From contig NZ_JAGKIK010000004.1 of NCBI RefSeq assembly GCF_017897595.1, positions 62,001 to 126,000 of the forward strand: a DNA stretch of 64,000 nucleotides. Direction: 5' to 3'. The DNA is from Aquimarina sp. U1-2. GTDB lineage: Bacteria; Bacteroidota; Bacteroidia; Flavobacteriales; Flavobacteriaceae. The notes beneath the pieces are model-generated. The model was not told where the DNA came from and made no database searches. It saw only the letters and a list, made by a program, of their open reading frames with translations. Numbering within the stretch: the first letter of the stretch is position 1; each line of letters starts with the position of its first letter. The position numbers were made by a program, and so were the translations under genes. Positions 27,276 to 36,748 of the stretch are shown one piece after another.

Positions 27276-28458
27276 TTGATCTCGAATGTATTACTTTAGA
27301 AATTGCAGGATGAATTTGTTCAGCCTTCAGTATAAAGAATGGAGTTACCGACATTAACAAAATAGAAACCGCTAGAAAAATCTGGTAATTATTTGTGCTT
27401 ATTAATTTATATTCTAAACCACTCTGAGCCAAAACAAATGAAAATTCACCGATCTGTGCAATAGAAAAGCCAACAGCGACCGCGGTTTTCCAATCTAATC
27501 GCATGACCTTAACTGCCAAAATTCCTGCGACTGCTTTGACAATTAGTGTAAAAAAGAACCAGAGTATGATCCACTCCCAATCGGTAAGAAAAATTTTATA
27601 ATCCAGTAGCATTCCCATCGAAATAAAGAAAAAACTCATAAAAACATATCGAAAGGGTAAAAAACAGGAGATCGCCATATGACTGTAATTCGTTTCTGCA
27701 ATTATGAGACCTGCAATAAACGCACCTAAAGCCAAAGAAAGTCCCATTTCTTCAGTTAAAAGCGCAATCCCTGTGACTAGAAAAACTACGGCAATTAAAA
27801 ACACTTCTTGACTTTGAATTTTCATCACAGTTTTGAGAAAAAATGGAATTACGTAACGAGCTAATAGATATGAAATACCTCCCATGGCTATAAGTTTACC
27901 CAATAACCATGCTATGGCTTCTATGGGACTGCTATCCCCTGCTCCTGCCAAAATTGGAGTAAATAACATTAGTGGCACAATCATAATATCTTGAAATAGA
28001 AGAACAGCCAAAATAAATTTACCATAAGATGTGGTAATTTTATTACTATCCTGAAGTACTTTTACCACGATTGCAGTACTACTTAAAGCATATAAAAAGC
28101 CCCAAAAAATGCTTTCTTCGCTAGAGGGCTGCATGAATAACCAAACGAGTCCTGCTGTTAAAAATATAGTGAAAAATACTTGCGCGGCACCTCCCACCAA
28201 TACGTAATTCTTAATGCGCTTTAAATTACTAAAAGAAAACTCAAGCCCTACCGTAAACAGCAATAGAATAATCCCTATTTCTGCATACACTTTTACTTCT
28301 TCCATATCAGCAAAATAAGCACTTGTATTAGGACTTAAAAGTACACCGGTAATAAGGTATCCTATAATATATCGAATTTTTAAAAATTTACAGATAACGA
28401 TAACGGCCGTAGCGACACCAAAAATTGCGAAAATATTAATAAGTATATGATGTTGCAT
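27268..28458 (-). CDS. CPA2 family cation/proton antiporter (Kef-type membrane domain)
   Basis: A 396-residue, multi-helix monovalent cation:H+ antiporter. Motifs of the KefB/KefC membrane domain are present: ITGVLLSPNT, EIGIILLLFTVGLEFS, ALSSTAIVVKVLQD and GLSLALGAFIAGLIIAET. The family's C-terminal RCK (TrkA-N) regulatory domain is absent: E. coli KefB/C are about 600 residues, and this one ends just after the last helix. Gating must therefore come from elsewhere. The overlapping glutaredoxin gene is the obvious candidate. Confidence 0.9.
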   Translation of the reverse strand: MQHHILINIFAIFGVATAVIVICKFLKIRYIIGYLITGVLLSPNTSAYFADMEEVKVYAEIGIILLLFTVGLEFSFSNLKRIKNYVLVGGAAQVFFTIFLTAGLVWLFMQPSSEESIFWGFLYALSSTAIVVKVLQDSNKITTSYGKFILAVLLFQDIMIVPLMLFTPILAGAGDSSPIEAIAWLLGKLIAMGGISYLLARYVIPFFLKTVMKIQSQEVFLIAVVFLVTGIALLTEEMGLSLALGAFIAGLIIAETNYSHMAISCFLPFRYVFMSFFFISMGMLLDYKIFLTDWEWIILWFFFTLIVKAVAGILAVKVMRLDWKTAVAVGFSIAQIGEFSFVLAQSGLEYKLISTNNYQIFLAVSILLMSVTPFFILKAEQIHPAISKVIHSRSNG

Positions 28459-28491
28459 ATGTGAAGGTTTAAAAGGAAATAATAATCTTTA

Positions 28492-28631
28492 TTGAATATC
28501 CGCTATACATCATAAAATTAACTTTAATGCCCGGTCGAGCACAGTCGAGACCTGATTTTAAGCTTGTTGGATGTACAAACCTCTCGACTGCGCTCGAGGA
28601 GACAGTGTGATATGGTTGATTACAAATATTC
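28492..28631. repeat. Hairpin repeat family D, copy 1
   Basis: A ~140-bp unit starting TTGAATATCCGCTATACATC. It holds GGTCGAGCACAGTCGAGACC and, further on, TCTCGACTGCGCTCGA, which can fold back on the first. The second copy, at 30051, is ~90% identical; both are in direct orientation, on either side of the pirin gene. Confidence 0.8.
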
Positions 28632-28640
28632 ATTAATCTT

Positions 28641-28949
28641 TTAAGGCTTGTACTTCAATTTTTGAATCATTTCTGGGGTTAATGCTTCAGAATACACGCC
28701 ATATGCATCTACCAGTAAACCTTTTAACTCAAAAGTATCAGAAGAAATAGCATATAAGATTGATGAGTCTGAGGGATTTGTTTGCCCTTCGAAGCGATAC
28801 ATCTCGTCAATTTCAAAATCTTTAACAAATAATTTCATATCTAGAGGTTTACATTCAATGCAATCGCTATTGAGGTTAAAATCTTCAGTATATCCTGCAT
28901 CTTGTAGTGCTGAGACTGCTTGGGATAAAGTATCAAAATTATTTTTCAT
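28641..28949 (-). CDS. Conserved flavobacterial small protein
   Basis: A 102-residue cytoplasmic protein: YDTL-like start (NNFDTLSQAVSALQDAGYTE), DFNLNSDCIECK, VKDFEIDEMYRFEGQTNPSD and LLVDAYGVYSEAL. I recognise this as a family common in Bacteroidetes. It is sometimes labelled phosphoribosylpyrophosphate synthetase in databases, but it is far too short and lacks the PRPP motif. Function unknown. It is next to the pirin gene on the same strand (74 bases). Confidence 0.75.
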   Translation of the reverse strand: MKNNFDTLSQAVSALQDAGYTEDFNLNSDCIECKPLDMKLFVKDFEIDEMYRFEGQTNPSDSSILYAISSDTFELKGLLVDAYGVYSEALTPEMIQKLKYKP

Positions 28950-29023
28950 GATTATGTTCTCTATTTTATTTTATATTGTAAATAATTCATTGTTTAGAAG
29001 AAGAATTTGTTGCGGGATCCTAT

Positions 29024-29752
29024 TCATACTGTCATAGGCACCTCCATCAGTAGAAGTTCAGTATCAAGGTTCGATTGTATTGTAAAAGATGAGACATTCC
29101 ATAAACCATACCCATCTCGTTTCTGTACCACTTGATCGTTAATCGTTACACTTCCATCTAATACAAAAATATATACTCCATTTTCTGGAATTTTTAAAGT
29201 ATATTCTAACTGTATACCTGCATCCAAAGTACCTAAATGAAACCACGCATCTTGGTATATCCATACACCATCGTCTTCTGGATTTGGAGATAAAATTTGC
29301 TGTAGTTTATTTTTTCGATCTTCTGGATGTAACGATATTTGATCGTATCGCGGAGTAATATTTTCTTTATTAGGAATGATCCAAATTTGTAAAAATTGTA
29401 CTTCGGCATCATTATTGGCATTCATTTCACTATGCTGAATACCACTTCCTGCACTCATTACTTGAATATCCCCTTCCTGAATTACTTCACTTCTGCCTGT
29501 ACTATCCATATGTTTTAGTGCACCTGATAATGGGATAGATACAATTTCCATATTACTATGAGGATGAGCACCAAAACCTCTACCTGCGGTAACAATATCA
29601 TCGTTTAGGACTCTTAATACTCCAAAATTCATTCTATCAGGATTATAATAGTTAGCAAAACTGAAAGTGTGTCGCGAATGTAACCAACCATGATCTGCTT
29701 CGCCTCTTGAGTCGGCTGTATGTAAAATAGAAGTGTCTTTTTTTGTATCCAT
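29024..29752 (-). CDS. Pirin family protein
   Basis: A 242-residue bicupin of the pirin/YhhW type. The N-terminal cupin holds the metal site: His63 and His65 in FGAHPHSNMEI, and His107 and Glu109 in SGIQHSEMN. ADHGWLHSRHTFSFANYY is the family's opening motif. Family members include quercetin dioxygenases and redox-sensing regulators, so the reaction here is not certain. It lies between the two copies of repeat family D. Confidence 0.92.
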   Translation of the reverse strand: MDTKKDTSILHTADSRGEADHGWLHSRHTFSFANYYNPDRMNFGVLRVLNDDIVTAGRGFGAHPHSNMEIVSIPLSGALKHMDSTGRSEVIQEGDIQVMSAGSGIQHSEMNANNDAEVQFLQIWIIPNKENITPRYDQISLHPEDRKNKLQQILSPNPEDDGVWIYQDAWFHLGTLDAGIQLEYTLKIPENGVYIFVLDGSVTINDQVVQKRDGYGLWNVSSFTIQSNLDTELLLMEVPMTV

Positions 29753-30546
29753 AGCTTAAAATCCTTAATTTTTAAAGCAAACTCATTTAAAGTACTATTT
29801 TGCACCTTAACGGTATCAAAATATTGTAGTGTAACTATTCCTATGATCTAGAAACTCTAATTCCTTATGTTACAAAAACTGAATTCTTCAGCTGAAAAAC
29901 AGTCACTCACCATGAGCTCGGTAATAATAAAAGTTGAAACCAGTTCGTTAAATAGCAATCAATATACAATCTTTACCCAAAATAAATTTTTAATTTTTTA
30001 CAAAAAATACTTAAATTTCTTATGCAAATGAAGTACAAGGGATTAAGAAATTGAATATCCGCTATACATCATAAAATTAACTTTAATGTCTGGTCGAGCG
30101 CAGTCGAGACCTGATTTAAAGTTCGTTGGATTTGCTAACCTCTCGACTGCGCTCGAGGAGACAGTGCGATATGATTGATTACAGATATTCCTATTAAAAA
30201 ATACATTTTCTAATTATAATTCAATACATTTTTAACCCTGGTATAGTTTCTCATTGATAGTTTACTCAAAATCCTTGAAATGATCTTTTTGTTTACTATT
30301 CTTTTAAAATACGTAAAAGATATTTTTAACTTATGGTTTATATTCATTTTGATATTAAAAGCTAACACGGTTAATCGTAAAATAAATGAACTAGAAATAA
30401 GTTAATATTATAATGAGAATGAATACTGTAATACTACACAAATTCATAATTTGTTTCATGTACGCCATAGGTAATCAAATTGATACATCACCTTGAACTT
30501 ATTTCAGGGTCTTAATTCACAAAAGACTAAAAACCTTCTAAATGTT
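29753..30546. other. Long non-coding gap with a hairpin repeat
   Basis: About 790 bases between the pirin gene (-) and the sugar dehydrogenase (+). The only structure I see is the family D repeat at 30051-30191. The rest is AT-rich without ORFs. A TTG-started frame from 30493 extends the next gene but has no support. Confidence 0.45.
30051..30191. repeat. Hairpin repeat family D, copy 2
   Basis: TCGAGCGCAGTCGAGA (30094-30109) is the exact reverse complement of TCTCGACTGCGCTCGA (30141-30156), giving a 16-bp stem with a 31-nt loop. The outer sequence matches the copy at 28492. Confidence 0.8.
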
Positions 30547-31683
30547 ATGAAAAGAAAATCCAAAATACTAGGCTTCACATTACTATCTCTAATTTTATGT
30601 AGTCAATGTAATAACGACGATACTCCAAATCCCAATCCGAACCCTGGTGACGGACCAATAGAAGCTACCAGTACCTTAATTAATACATTAAGTATTCCGT
30701 GGGAATTAACCTGGGGGCCAGATAATTTTTTATGGGTTACCGAGAGAAATGGCAAAATTAGTAGAATCAATCCAGATACCGGAGAACAAATAGACGTGCT
30801 ACAAATTAATGAAGTAGCTCAGGTACAAGAAAGTGGTTTATTAGGAATGGTACACCATCCTGATTTTGAGTTGAATCCTTATATATATGTAGTATACACG
30901 TATGGCGAACCAAATGAATTAAAAGAAAAATTAGTTCGTTATTCATACGGTAACGGCACATTATCTAATGAAATCACCTTATTAGATAATATTCCTGCAG
31001 GTAGAACACATAATGGTTCTCGATTACTAATTACTCCCGACTTAAAAATAATTATGAGCACCGGGGATGCCGGTGATATAAATTTATCACAGAATATAAA
31101 CTCACTTGCCGGTAAAGTTTTAAGATTAAATTTAGATGGAAGCATACCAAATGATAATCCTATCTCAAATAGTTACATTTATAGTTACGGTCATAGAAAT
31201 GCTCAAGGATTAACATGGCATCCTAATGGTAATCTCTATAGTTCAGAACACGGACCTAACACTGATGATGAAATCAACCGTATTGAAATGGGTAAAAACT
31301 ACGGATGGCCAGAAGTAAAAGGAATTATTGATACTGATGAAGAACAAGCCTTTGCTTTGAATACTAAAGTTGAAGAATCAATTTTTAACTGGACACCTAC
31401 GATAGCACCGTCTGATTTAATTTTTTACACATACGATAATATTCCTCAATGGAAGAATAAGTTACTTATGACTGTTTTAAAAGAGCAGCAAATTATAGCT
31501 TTAACACTTAACGATGAAGGAACCAATGTTGTTAAAGAAGAGAAATTTTTCACGAAGACTTTTGGGCGCTTACGAGACATTGCCGTATCACCTACCGGAA
31601 GAATATTTATAGCTACTAATGGAGATTCGTATACCGATAACACAAATACGCACAGCATTATCGAAATTCGTAGTATTGAATAA
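30547..31683 (+). CDS. PQQ-dependent sugar dehydrogenase-like lipoprotein
   Basis: A 378-residue protein of the soluble aldose/glucose dehydrogenase (GSDH) family, a six-bladed propeller that oxidises sugars with PQQ. The start is the ATG at 30547: the next residues form a lipoprotein signal (MKRKSKILGFTLLSLILCSQC), followed by an NNDDTPNPNPNPG linker. Family motifs are LSIPWELTWGPDNFLWVTER, ESGLLGMVHHPDF, GRTHNGSRLLITPDLK, SYGHRNAQGLTWHPNGNLYS and EHGPNTDDEINRI. The family's His in RTHNG is there. Whether it binds PQQ is not shown, and no pqq biosynthesis genes are in the window. Its stop codon overlaps the end of a MITE-like repeat at 31682. Confidence 0.9.
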   Translation: MKRKSKILGFTLLSLILCSQCNNDDTPNPNPNPGDGPIEATSTLINTLSIPWELTWGPDNFLWVTERNGKISRINPDTGEQIDVLQINEVAQVQESGLLGMVHHPDFELNPYIYVVYTYGEPNELKEKLVRYSYGNGTLSNEITLLDNIPAGRTHNGSRLLITPDLKIIMSTGDAGDINLSQNINSLAGKVLRLNLDGSIPNDNPISNSYIYSYGHRNAQGLTWHPNGNLYSSEHGPNTDDEINRIEMGKNYGWPEVKGIIDTDEEQAFALNTKVEESIFNWTPTIAPSDLIFYTYDNIPQWKNKLLMTVLKEQQIIALTLNDEGTNVVKEEKFFTKTFGRLRDIAVSPTGRIFIATNGDSYTDNTNTHSIIEIRSIE

Positions 31684-31900
31684 ACCCGGATTATGCATTA
31701 TAAAATCCCCGCCTGCCATTTTATTAGAAAAAGGCGGGTTAGGTATTACGGCTTGAAATACTTTCAAAAACAAACGCTGAGCTTTATTTTTCAATTTCGC
31801 GGTAGCCCTTCGACTCCGCTCAGGTTAAACTGCTATGCTAAAATTGAGAAAATACTTGCTTTTATTGGTATTTCAACTCTCATTACGAAATTCTAATATA
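31682..31900. repeat. MITE-like repeat family A, copy with one eroded end
   Basis: The left terminal repeat AACCCGGATTATGCATTA begins within the stop codon of the sugar dehydrogenase gene. The right end has TTACGAAATTCTAATATATA but has lost the GCGGGTT end. The interior holds CCCGCCT (31708-31714) and AGGCGGG (31732-31738), a hairpin that may end transcription of the gene. Confidence 0.6.
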
Positions 31901-31944
31901 TAGTACATTTCTGCCTAATCAAATTTTCTTAATAGAATTTTGTG

Positions 31945-34530
31945 TTATGCCGAATTTCGGCTTGCGTTAATGTTCCCAAATAGTGAACGTGTGACCATCT
32001 TCTCGTATATTTCAAGATTCTGTGCATCTTTTGTATCAGATCGTTGAATTTCCTGAATCTTTCGAAGCGCATACTGTTGTATGGTTAATAATGGCAATAC
32101 GATATTTTCTCTTATATCGATAGAAGCCTTTCCTGCAGGTTCATTTTGCATAAGTTCTGAATACCCTGTCAGTTTAAATAATAAGCGTTTGGTAAGCATA
32201 TATTCATCATGAATATTATCCCAAAATGATCCATATTCTTTATCTTCCTTCATGTACGAGGTAAGCTCAAAAAATGACTTCGTTAAACTCATCATGCTAT
32301 TGCCTATCAATGCTCTAAAAAAGGCCGACTCCTTAAACAATGCAATAACTTTATCGAACTCTTTTCGATCTTCATAACTTTTTAAGGCAGTCCCCACCCC
32401 ATAAAATCCGGGTACATTTTGTTTAAGCTGGCTCCAGCTACCAACAAAGGGTATCGCTCTTAAATCTCCAAAATCCAAGGTATCACTTTTGCTACGTTTT
32501 GAAGGACGACTACCAATATTAGCTTTACCATAAAATTTTAACGTACTCATGTGTTCTAAATACGGAAGAAACTTAGGATGATTTTTAAAGTCAACATAGG
32601 CGCGATAGCTAATATCGGCCAGTTCTTGCATGGTGTTTTTGTTCTCTTCAGAAAATAGGTTGGCTTCATTATTAGTCAATTCGTTTTCTACACCGGCACC
32701 TAATAATTGTTCCAAATTATACTGACACGAATCTAAAGTACCAAAGTTAGAACTAATGGTTTGCCCTTGTACGGTTAATTGTATTTCTTCGTGCTCTACA
32801 GTAGGACCTAACGAGGCATAAAATTGATTGGTATTTCCGCCACCTCTAGCTGGTGGTCCGCCACGACCATCAAAAAAGACAACTTTTATATCGTATTTTC
32901 TAGAGATTTCAGTTAAAGCCTCTTTTGCTTTAAATATTCCCCAATTAGCCATTAGATATCCTCCATCCTTTGTACCGTCTGAAAAACCTAGCATAATGGT
33001 TTGCTTCATTCCGCGACGTTTAAGATGTTGAGCGTATACCGGATTGGTATATAACGACTCCATAACTTTGTGAGCCACCTGCAGATCAGGTACAGTTTCG
33101 AACAACGGGATCACGTCTACCGTAGGAAACTTCCAATTACACAGGCGAATTAGAGCAAACGTTTCCATAACATTAAGTACGCTACCATTGTTACTAATAA
33201 TATATCGATGTGCAGCACGCTCGCCATTTTTATCCTGAATAGTTTTAATGGCATAAATAGATTCTAATGTAGCTCTTGTCATATCTTCTTCGAATATCGA
33301 AGGATCGAGGGTACCCACTACAGTAGAAAGAATATCAATTTGTTCGTTTGTAGAACATTGCGCATAATTCTTCGGAAAAATATCCATTCCCATAGCTGTT
33401 GTTTTTTCAACAATATCAGTCAGTACTTTATGATGAATTCTCGAATCTTGCCGAATGTCGAGTGTTGCGAAATGAAAACCAAAAATCTTCACCTTGTTGA
33501 TTACATCCTGAAGCTCTTCTAGAAATAAAGATTGATGTTCTTTGATAAGTTCATTTTTAATTTCCAGCAATCCATTCATAAGACTTTCAACAGATAAAGG
33601 TTCTGCAGTTTTGGCGTAGTAGAAATTATCATAAAGAGCAGATTCTAATACCGCTATTTTATCTTGAAGATTTCCGAAGGTGATCCTCCTTTTCAAGCTT
33701 CTAATGTCGCGATAATAGTTGATCAAAATAGTTTTACGCAATCTTTTGGCTACTTTTAAAGTAGTTTCTGTAGTAACAAAGGGATTACCATCGCGGTCCC
33801 CGCCAGGCCAAAATCCCAGATTAATCAAATCATTATCAAGATCTTCACCTTCAAATATATTCTGTTGAATGTAGTTATAAATCGTACTGGCAGCGTGATA
33901 AAAAACATTTTCTAAATACCAAATTAAACTTACAGCTTCATCAAAAGGAGTTGGTTTTTCCTTTTTAAAAAATGCGGTTCTACCTAATTGAGCAAGTAAT
34001 TTTTTGATTTGTAATAAATCATTTTGTCGCACTGCGTCATCCAAATCATGTATAATACCCAATACAGTTCCTGGATAAAATTGGGTAGGATGAGCCGTTA
34101 AGGTAGGTCTAATTTTAAAACGCCGAAGATATTCTTTTAAGGCTTCTAATTGGCCTTTGGCTTGGGCTTCTTCTTTTATACTTCGCAGCGTACCTCTACC
34201 ATCCATATTGTGTACGATAGGAAAAGCAGCATCTTCTATCGCATCAAATAATACAACCTGTCGCTCTATGTACTGAATAAATCGAAACAACAAGTCATGA
34301 CGCTCTTTCTGAGAAGGATTATCTTGATACAAAGAAAAAAACTGCTCAACAATTTCTGTAGGGTTTTTATGTTCATCATACCCTTTTTCACAAACTTCTT
34401 TGAACAAAGGCAGTAAGACTCCTGTATTTGTTACCGTATCAAAAGGTAACGTAAAAAGTATACTATTATAAATTTGATATTTTGCTAAAACATTCTCGTT
34501 AAAACGTTCGATTTTTGGTTTTCTGGCCAT
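31945..34530 (-). CDS. ppc: Phosphoenolpyruvate carboxylase
   Basis: An 861-residue enzyme that adds bicarbonate to PEP to form oxaloacetate, refilling the TCA cycle. The active-site motifs are TAHPTQ (His ~143) and FDGRGGPPARGGGN. The GFSDGTKDGGYL motif is the family's PEP-binding site. The C-terminus ends TRSLFGNINASRNSA, where the E. coli type ends in RNTG. That C-terminal variant, and FDGRGG for FHGRGG, are to my knowledge usual for Bacteroidetes. The gene lies downstream of the Lrp gene, separated by a strong terminator. It is monocistronic, with a gap on each side. Confidence 0.95.
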   Translation of the reverse strand: MARKPKIERFNENVLAKYQIYNSILFTLPFDTVTNTGVLLPLFKEVCEKGYDEHKNPTEIVEQFFSLYQDNPSQKERHDLLFRFIQYIERQVVLFDAIEDAAFPIVHNMDGRGTLRSIKEEAQAKGQLEALKEYLRRFKIRPTLTAHPTQFYPGTVLGIIHDLDDAVRQNDLLQIKKLLAQLGRTAFFKKEKPTPFDEAVSLIWYLENVFYHAASTIYNYIQQNIFEGEDLDNDLINLGFWPGGDRDGNPFVTTETTLKVAKRLRKTILINYYRDIRSLKRRITFGNLQDKIAVLESALYDNFYYAKTAEPLSVESLMNGLLEIKNELIKEHQSLFLEELQDVINKVKIFGFHFATLDIRQDSRIHHKVLTDIVEKTTAMGMDIFPKNYAQCSTNEQIDILSTVVGTLDPSIFEEDMTRATLESIYAIKTIQDKNGERAAHRYIISNNGSVLNVMETFALIRLCNWKFPTVDVIPLFETVPDLQVAHKVMESLYTNPVYAQHLKRRGMKQTIMLGFSDGTKDGGYLMANWGIFKAKEALTEISRKYDIKVVFFDGRGGPPARGGGNTNQFYASLGPTVEHEEIQLTVQGQTISSNFGTLDSCQYNLEQLLGAGVENELTNNEANLFSEENKNTMQELADISYRAYVDFKNHPKFLPYLEHMSTLKFYGKANIGSRPSKRSKSDTLDFGDLRAIPFVGSWSQLKQNVPGFYGVGTALKSYEDRKEFDKVIALFKESAFFRALIGNSMMSLTKSFFELTSYMKEDKEYGSFWDNIHDEYMLTKRLLFKLTGYSELMQNEPAGKASIDIRENIVLPLLTIQQYALRKIQEIQRSDTKDAQNLEIYEKMVTRSLFGNINASRNSA

Positions 34531-34594
34531 TGTGGTGATTATTGTGGTTTTATGGTTAATTCAATTTAAAGGTAATACCGGTGCTTTTTATAAA

Positions 34595-34626
34595 AAAACC
34601 CTCTAAGAATCATTTCTTAAAGGGTT
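34595..34626 (-). terminator. Intrinsic terminator of the Lrp gene
   Basis: AAACCCT and AGGGTTT enclose a second stem TAAGAA/TTCTTA with a TCAT loop and one mismatch, 13 paired bases in all. Read on the minus strand it is followed by a run of seven T. It separates the Lrp gene from ppc. Confidence 0.85.
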
Positions 34627-34652
34627 TGTTTTATAGTCTACAGAAATACCCT

Positions 34653-35132
34653 TTACAATTCCTGAAAAATGGAATGCATCAAGCGTTTTTTATCATTAAT
34701 ACTTTCTTCTAAAGAAATCATAGTTTCGGTACGGTATACCCCATCGATATCATCTAGTTTAAAAATGATTTCTTTGGCATGATTTGTATCCTTAGCTCTT
34801 ACTTTACAAAAAATATTAAACTTACCTGTAGTGATGTGAGCTACAGTAACGTAAGGAATTTCATTAATTCTTTGTAAAACAAACTTGGTTTGCGAAGTAT
34901 TTTGTAGATAAATCCCTACATAGGCGATAAATGAATACCCTAACTTTTTGTAATCCAATGTTAACGATGAGCCTTCTATAATACCAGCTTCTTCCATTTT
35001 TTTAACACGTACGTGTACAGTACCTGCAGAGATCAATAGCTTTTTTGCAATATCCGTAAAAGGTGTACGAGTATTTTCAATAAGCATATCCAGTATTTGG
35101 TGATCTACTTCGTCTAATTTAAACTTTGCCAT
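34653..35132 (-). CDS. Lrp/AsnC family transcriptional regulator
   Basis: A 159-residue regulator with an N-terminal winged helix (DEVDHQILDMLIENTRTPFTDI, then the recognition region SAGTVHVRVKKMEEAGII) and a C-terminal RAM/AsnC ligand domain (GKFNIFCKVRAKDTNHAKE). The start is the ATG at 35132 because homologs begin M-x-KF-LDE and a -7 box lies at 35166-35173; the ORF's earlier codons (22 residues) would precede the promoter. It probably senses an amino acid. The M14 peptidase gene ends 72 bases upstream of this start, so peptide use may be linked. Confidence 0.93.
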   Translation of the reverse strand: MAKFKLDEVDHQILDMLIENTRTPFTDIAKKLLISAGTVHVRVKKMEEAGIIEGSSLTLDYKKLGYSFIAYVGIYLQNTSQTKFVLQRINEIPYVTVAHITTGKFNIFCKVRAKDTNHAKEIIFKLDDIDGVYRTETMISLEESINDKKRLMHSIFQEL

Positions 35133-35165
35133 AGTTAATTCAAATTTTTTCCCGATTATATATTG

Positions 35166-35173
35166 CAAAAATA
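35166..35173 (-). promoter_or_regulatory. -7 box of the Lrp gene
   Basis: TATTTTTG on the minus strand fits TAnnTTTG, 33 bases before the chosen ATG at 35132. Confidence 0.45.
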
Positions 35174-35204
35174 ACAGAAAAATGCAGGATTCATACATTT
35201 TATT

Positions 35205-36362
35205 TTATCTTTTTGCCAATTCTATTGAGAATAATTCAGAATCTAAGTAGAATTTTAACAAGTTAATCTCTGGAACTATCTCTACTGTAACGATTTCGTG
35301 ACGAATTTGTCTTTTTTTTCCCTCAATTTCCTTATGACCATAAAAATTTTGTAAATCACCAATTTTAACGATTTTGGGTATAAACCTAATTGCATTTTCC
35401 ATAAGTTCTTCTGTGTACTGGACAGCGATATCGACATTTTCATTTTTCAGAATTACATCTCTGATGATGATATCATAAAGACACTTCTTATTTTCAGGTA
35501 TGGTAAAGTAATCCTGAAATTGATTTCCTGTTACTGATGTAGTAGAAATATAGTGGATAGCGCTTACAAGCGCATAAAAAATGTATTTGCGCGTTACTTC
35601 ACGCTCATAATCATTGGGATAGTGACCTGCCTCAAATAATAGCGTAGGAATCTCCTTGCTTGTTAACGTATCTCCTACACAATTGATATTAAAACCATCG
35701 TCATAGCGTCCTACCTGATTAGGAATGCATAGTTGAAGTACGTTATTCATATGTGCAATTACTTCCATAGCCATTTTTCGACTAGTAGTAATACTTCGTT
35801 CTGCATCACCTGCGGGAGAAAGAAAAGACACTGTTGCACTTTTATTTTGAACTCCCGTACCAAAAATAGTTCTTTGTCCGTGAAGATTAAAAGCAAAATC
35901 AGGTCTAACATCTTTAATAAGGGTATCAAGAATTTTGCTTTCGCTCTGTGTTCTGTGTTGAGCATCTCGATTAAGATCTACACTATTGTAATTAAGTCTA
36001 CTATAGACTTTGGCTCCATCAGGATTTAGGATAGGTACTATATATAGTGTAGACCCTTTTAAAATATCTAAAGCTTCTTTGAGATGGGGATCAATTAATA
36101 CATTAATGAGATCAAAAAGTGCTTTTGTTGTTGTACTCTCATTACCATGCATTTGAGACCATAGCAACAGTTTTTTTGGACCCGAACCTATCTTTAAAAG
36201 ATGTATAGGAAGGTTGTTTTCTGAAAGCCCTATATGTTTTACATCAACTTTTTCTGATAAATTATCGAATAAGGGAGCAATATGTCCATAATGTATATAA
36301 CGACCACGTAAGGAGGATTCGCTATAGGTAGCAAACCAATTTTTTAAAACATCTATATTCAT
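35205..36362 (-). CDS. M14 family zinc carboxypeptidase
   Basis: A 385-residue metallocarboxypeptidase. Zinc ligands are His72 and Glu75 in QMHGNEST and His161 in FNLHGQRT. Asn-Arg at 131-132 (DLNRD) binds the substrate carboxylate, and the catalytic Glu is 244 in LLFEAGHYPN. The C-terminal ~120 residues form a non-peptidase extension. No signal peptide is visible, so it may act in the cytoplasm on peptides. It is upstream of the Lrp gene in the same direction. The array of XRE-type operators at 36426-36524 lies directly in front of its start. Confidence 0.9.
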   Translation of the reverse strand: MNIDVLKNWFATYSESSLRGRYIHYGHIAPLFDNLSEKVDVKHIGLSENNLPIHLLKIGSGPKKLLLWSQMHGNESTTTKALFDLINVLIDPHLKEALDILKGSTLYIVPILNPDGAKVYSRLNYNSVDLNRDAQHRTQSESKILDTLIKDVRPDFAFNLHGQRTIFGTGVQNKSATVSFLSPAGDAERSITTSRKMAMEVIAHMNNVLQLCIPNQVGRYDDGFNINCVGDTLTSKEIPTLLFEAGHYPNDYEREVTRKYIFYALVSAIHYISTTSVTGNQFQDYFTIPENKKCLYDIIIRDVILKNENVDIAVQYTEELMENAIRFIPKIVKIGDLQNFYGHKEIEGKKRQIRHEIVTVEIVPEINLLKFYLDSELFSIELAKR

Positions 36363-36425
36363 AACTAGCCCTGTTGTATTGCGAAAATACCATAGTTTCT
36401 CGAAGATTCATAACACTTAGACTGA

Positions 36426-36524
36426 ATTTACATATGTAAAATAAATGTGAGTTCACACATGTAAATCTTTACTGTTTACGTTTGTAAACAGGTAAATTAA
36501 TGGTTTATGTTCACTTATGTTAAC
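36426..36524. promoter_or_regulatory. Array of four TTTAC-N4-GTAAA operators
   Basis: Four 16-bp sites: 36426-36441 (ATTTACATATGTAAAA), 36451-36466 (GTTCACACATGTAAAT), 36474-36489 (GTTTACGTTTGTAAAC) and 36509-36524 (GTTCACTTATGTTAAC). Each has dyad arms 4 bp apart; the first and third are perfect. They lie between the M14 gene and the XRE regulator gene. A fifth perfect site overlaps the XRE start codon. Confidence 0.75.
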
Positions 36525-36699
36525 ATTGATTTAAGTACAGTTTAATGCTGTAACCTGAATATTAACTTTTATTTATAAGAATAATTTAATCAAATTTAAA
36601 TATTTATTAATCAATATATTAACTATACTTATATAAAGTAAAGTTTTAAATTAAAAATGTTTTTGTTTACAATTGCAATCATACGAATCTTCATAAATT

Positions 36700-36748
36700 G
36701 TTACATTTGTAATTATTACTAATTACTAAACCGTTTACAATGGTAAAC
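36700..36748 (+). promoter_or_regulatory. Operators over the XRE gene start
   Basis: GTTTACAATGGTAAAC (36733-36748) is a perfect 6+4+6 dyad that contains the ATG at 36740. A weaker site GTTACATTTGTAAT lies at 36700-36713. Binding here would block translation initiation DNA or transcription clearance, consistent with autoregulation. Confidence 0.7.
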
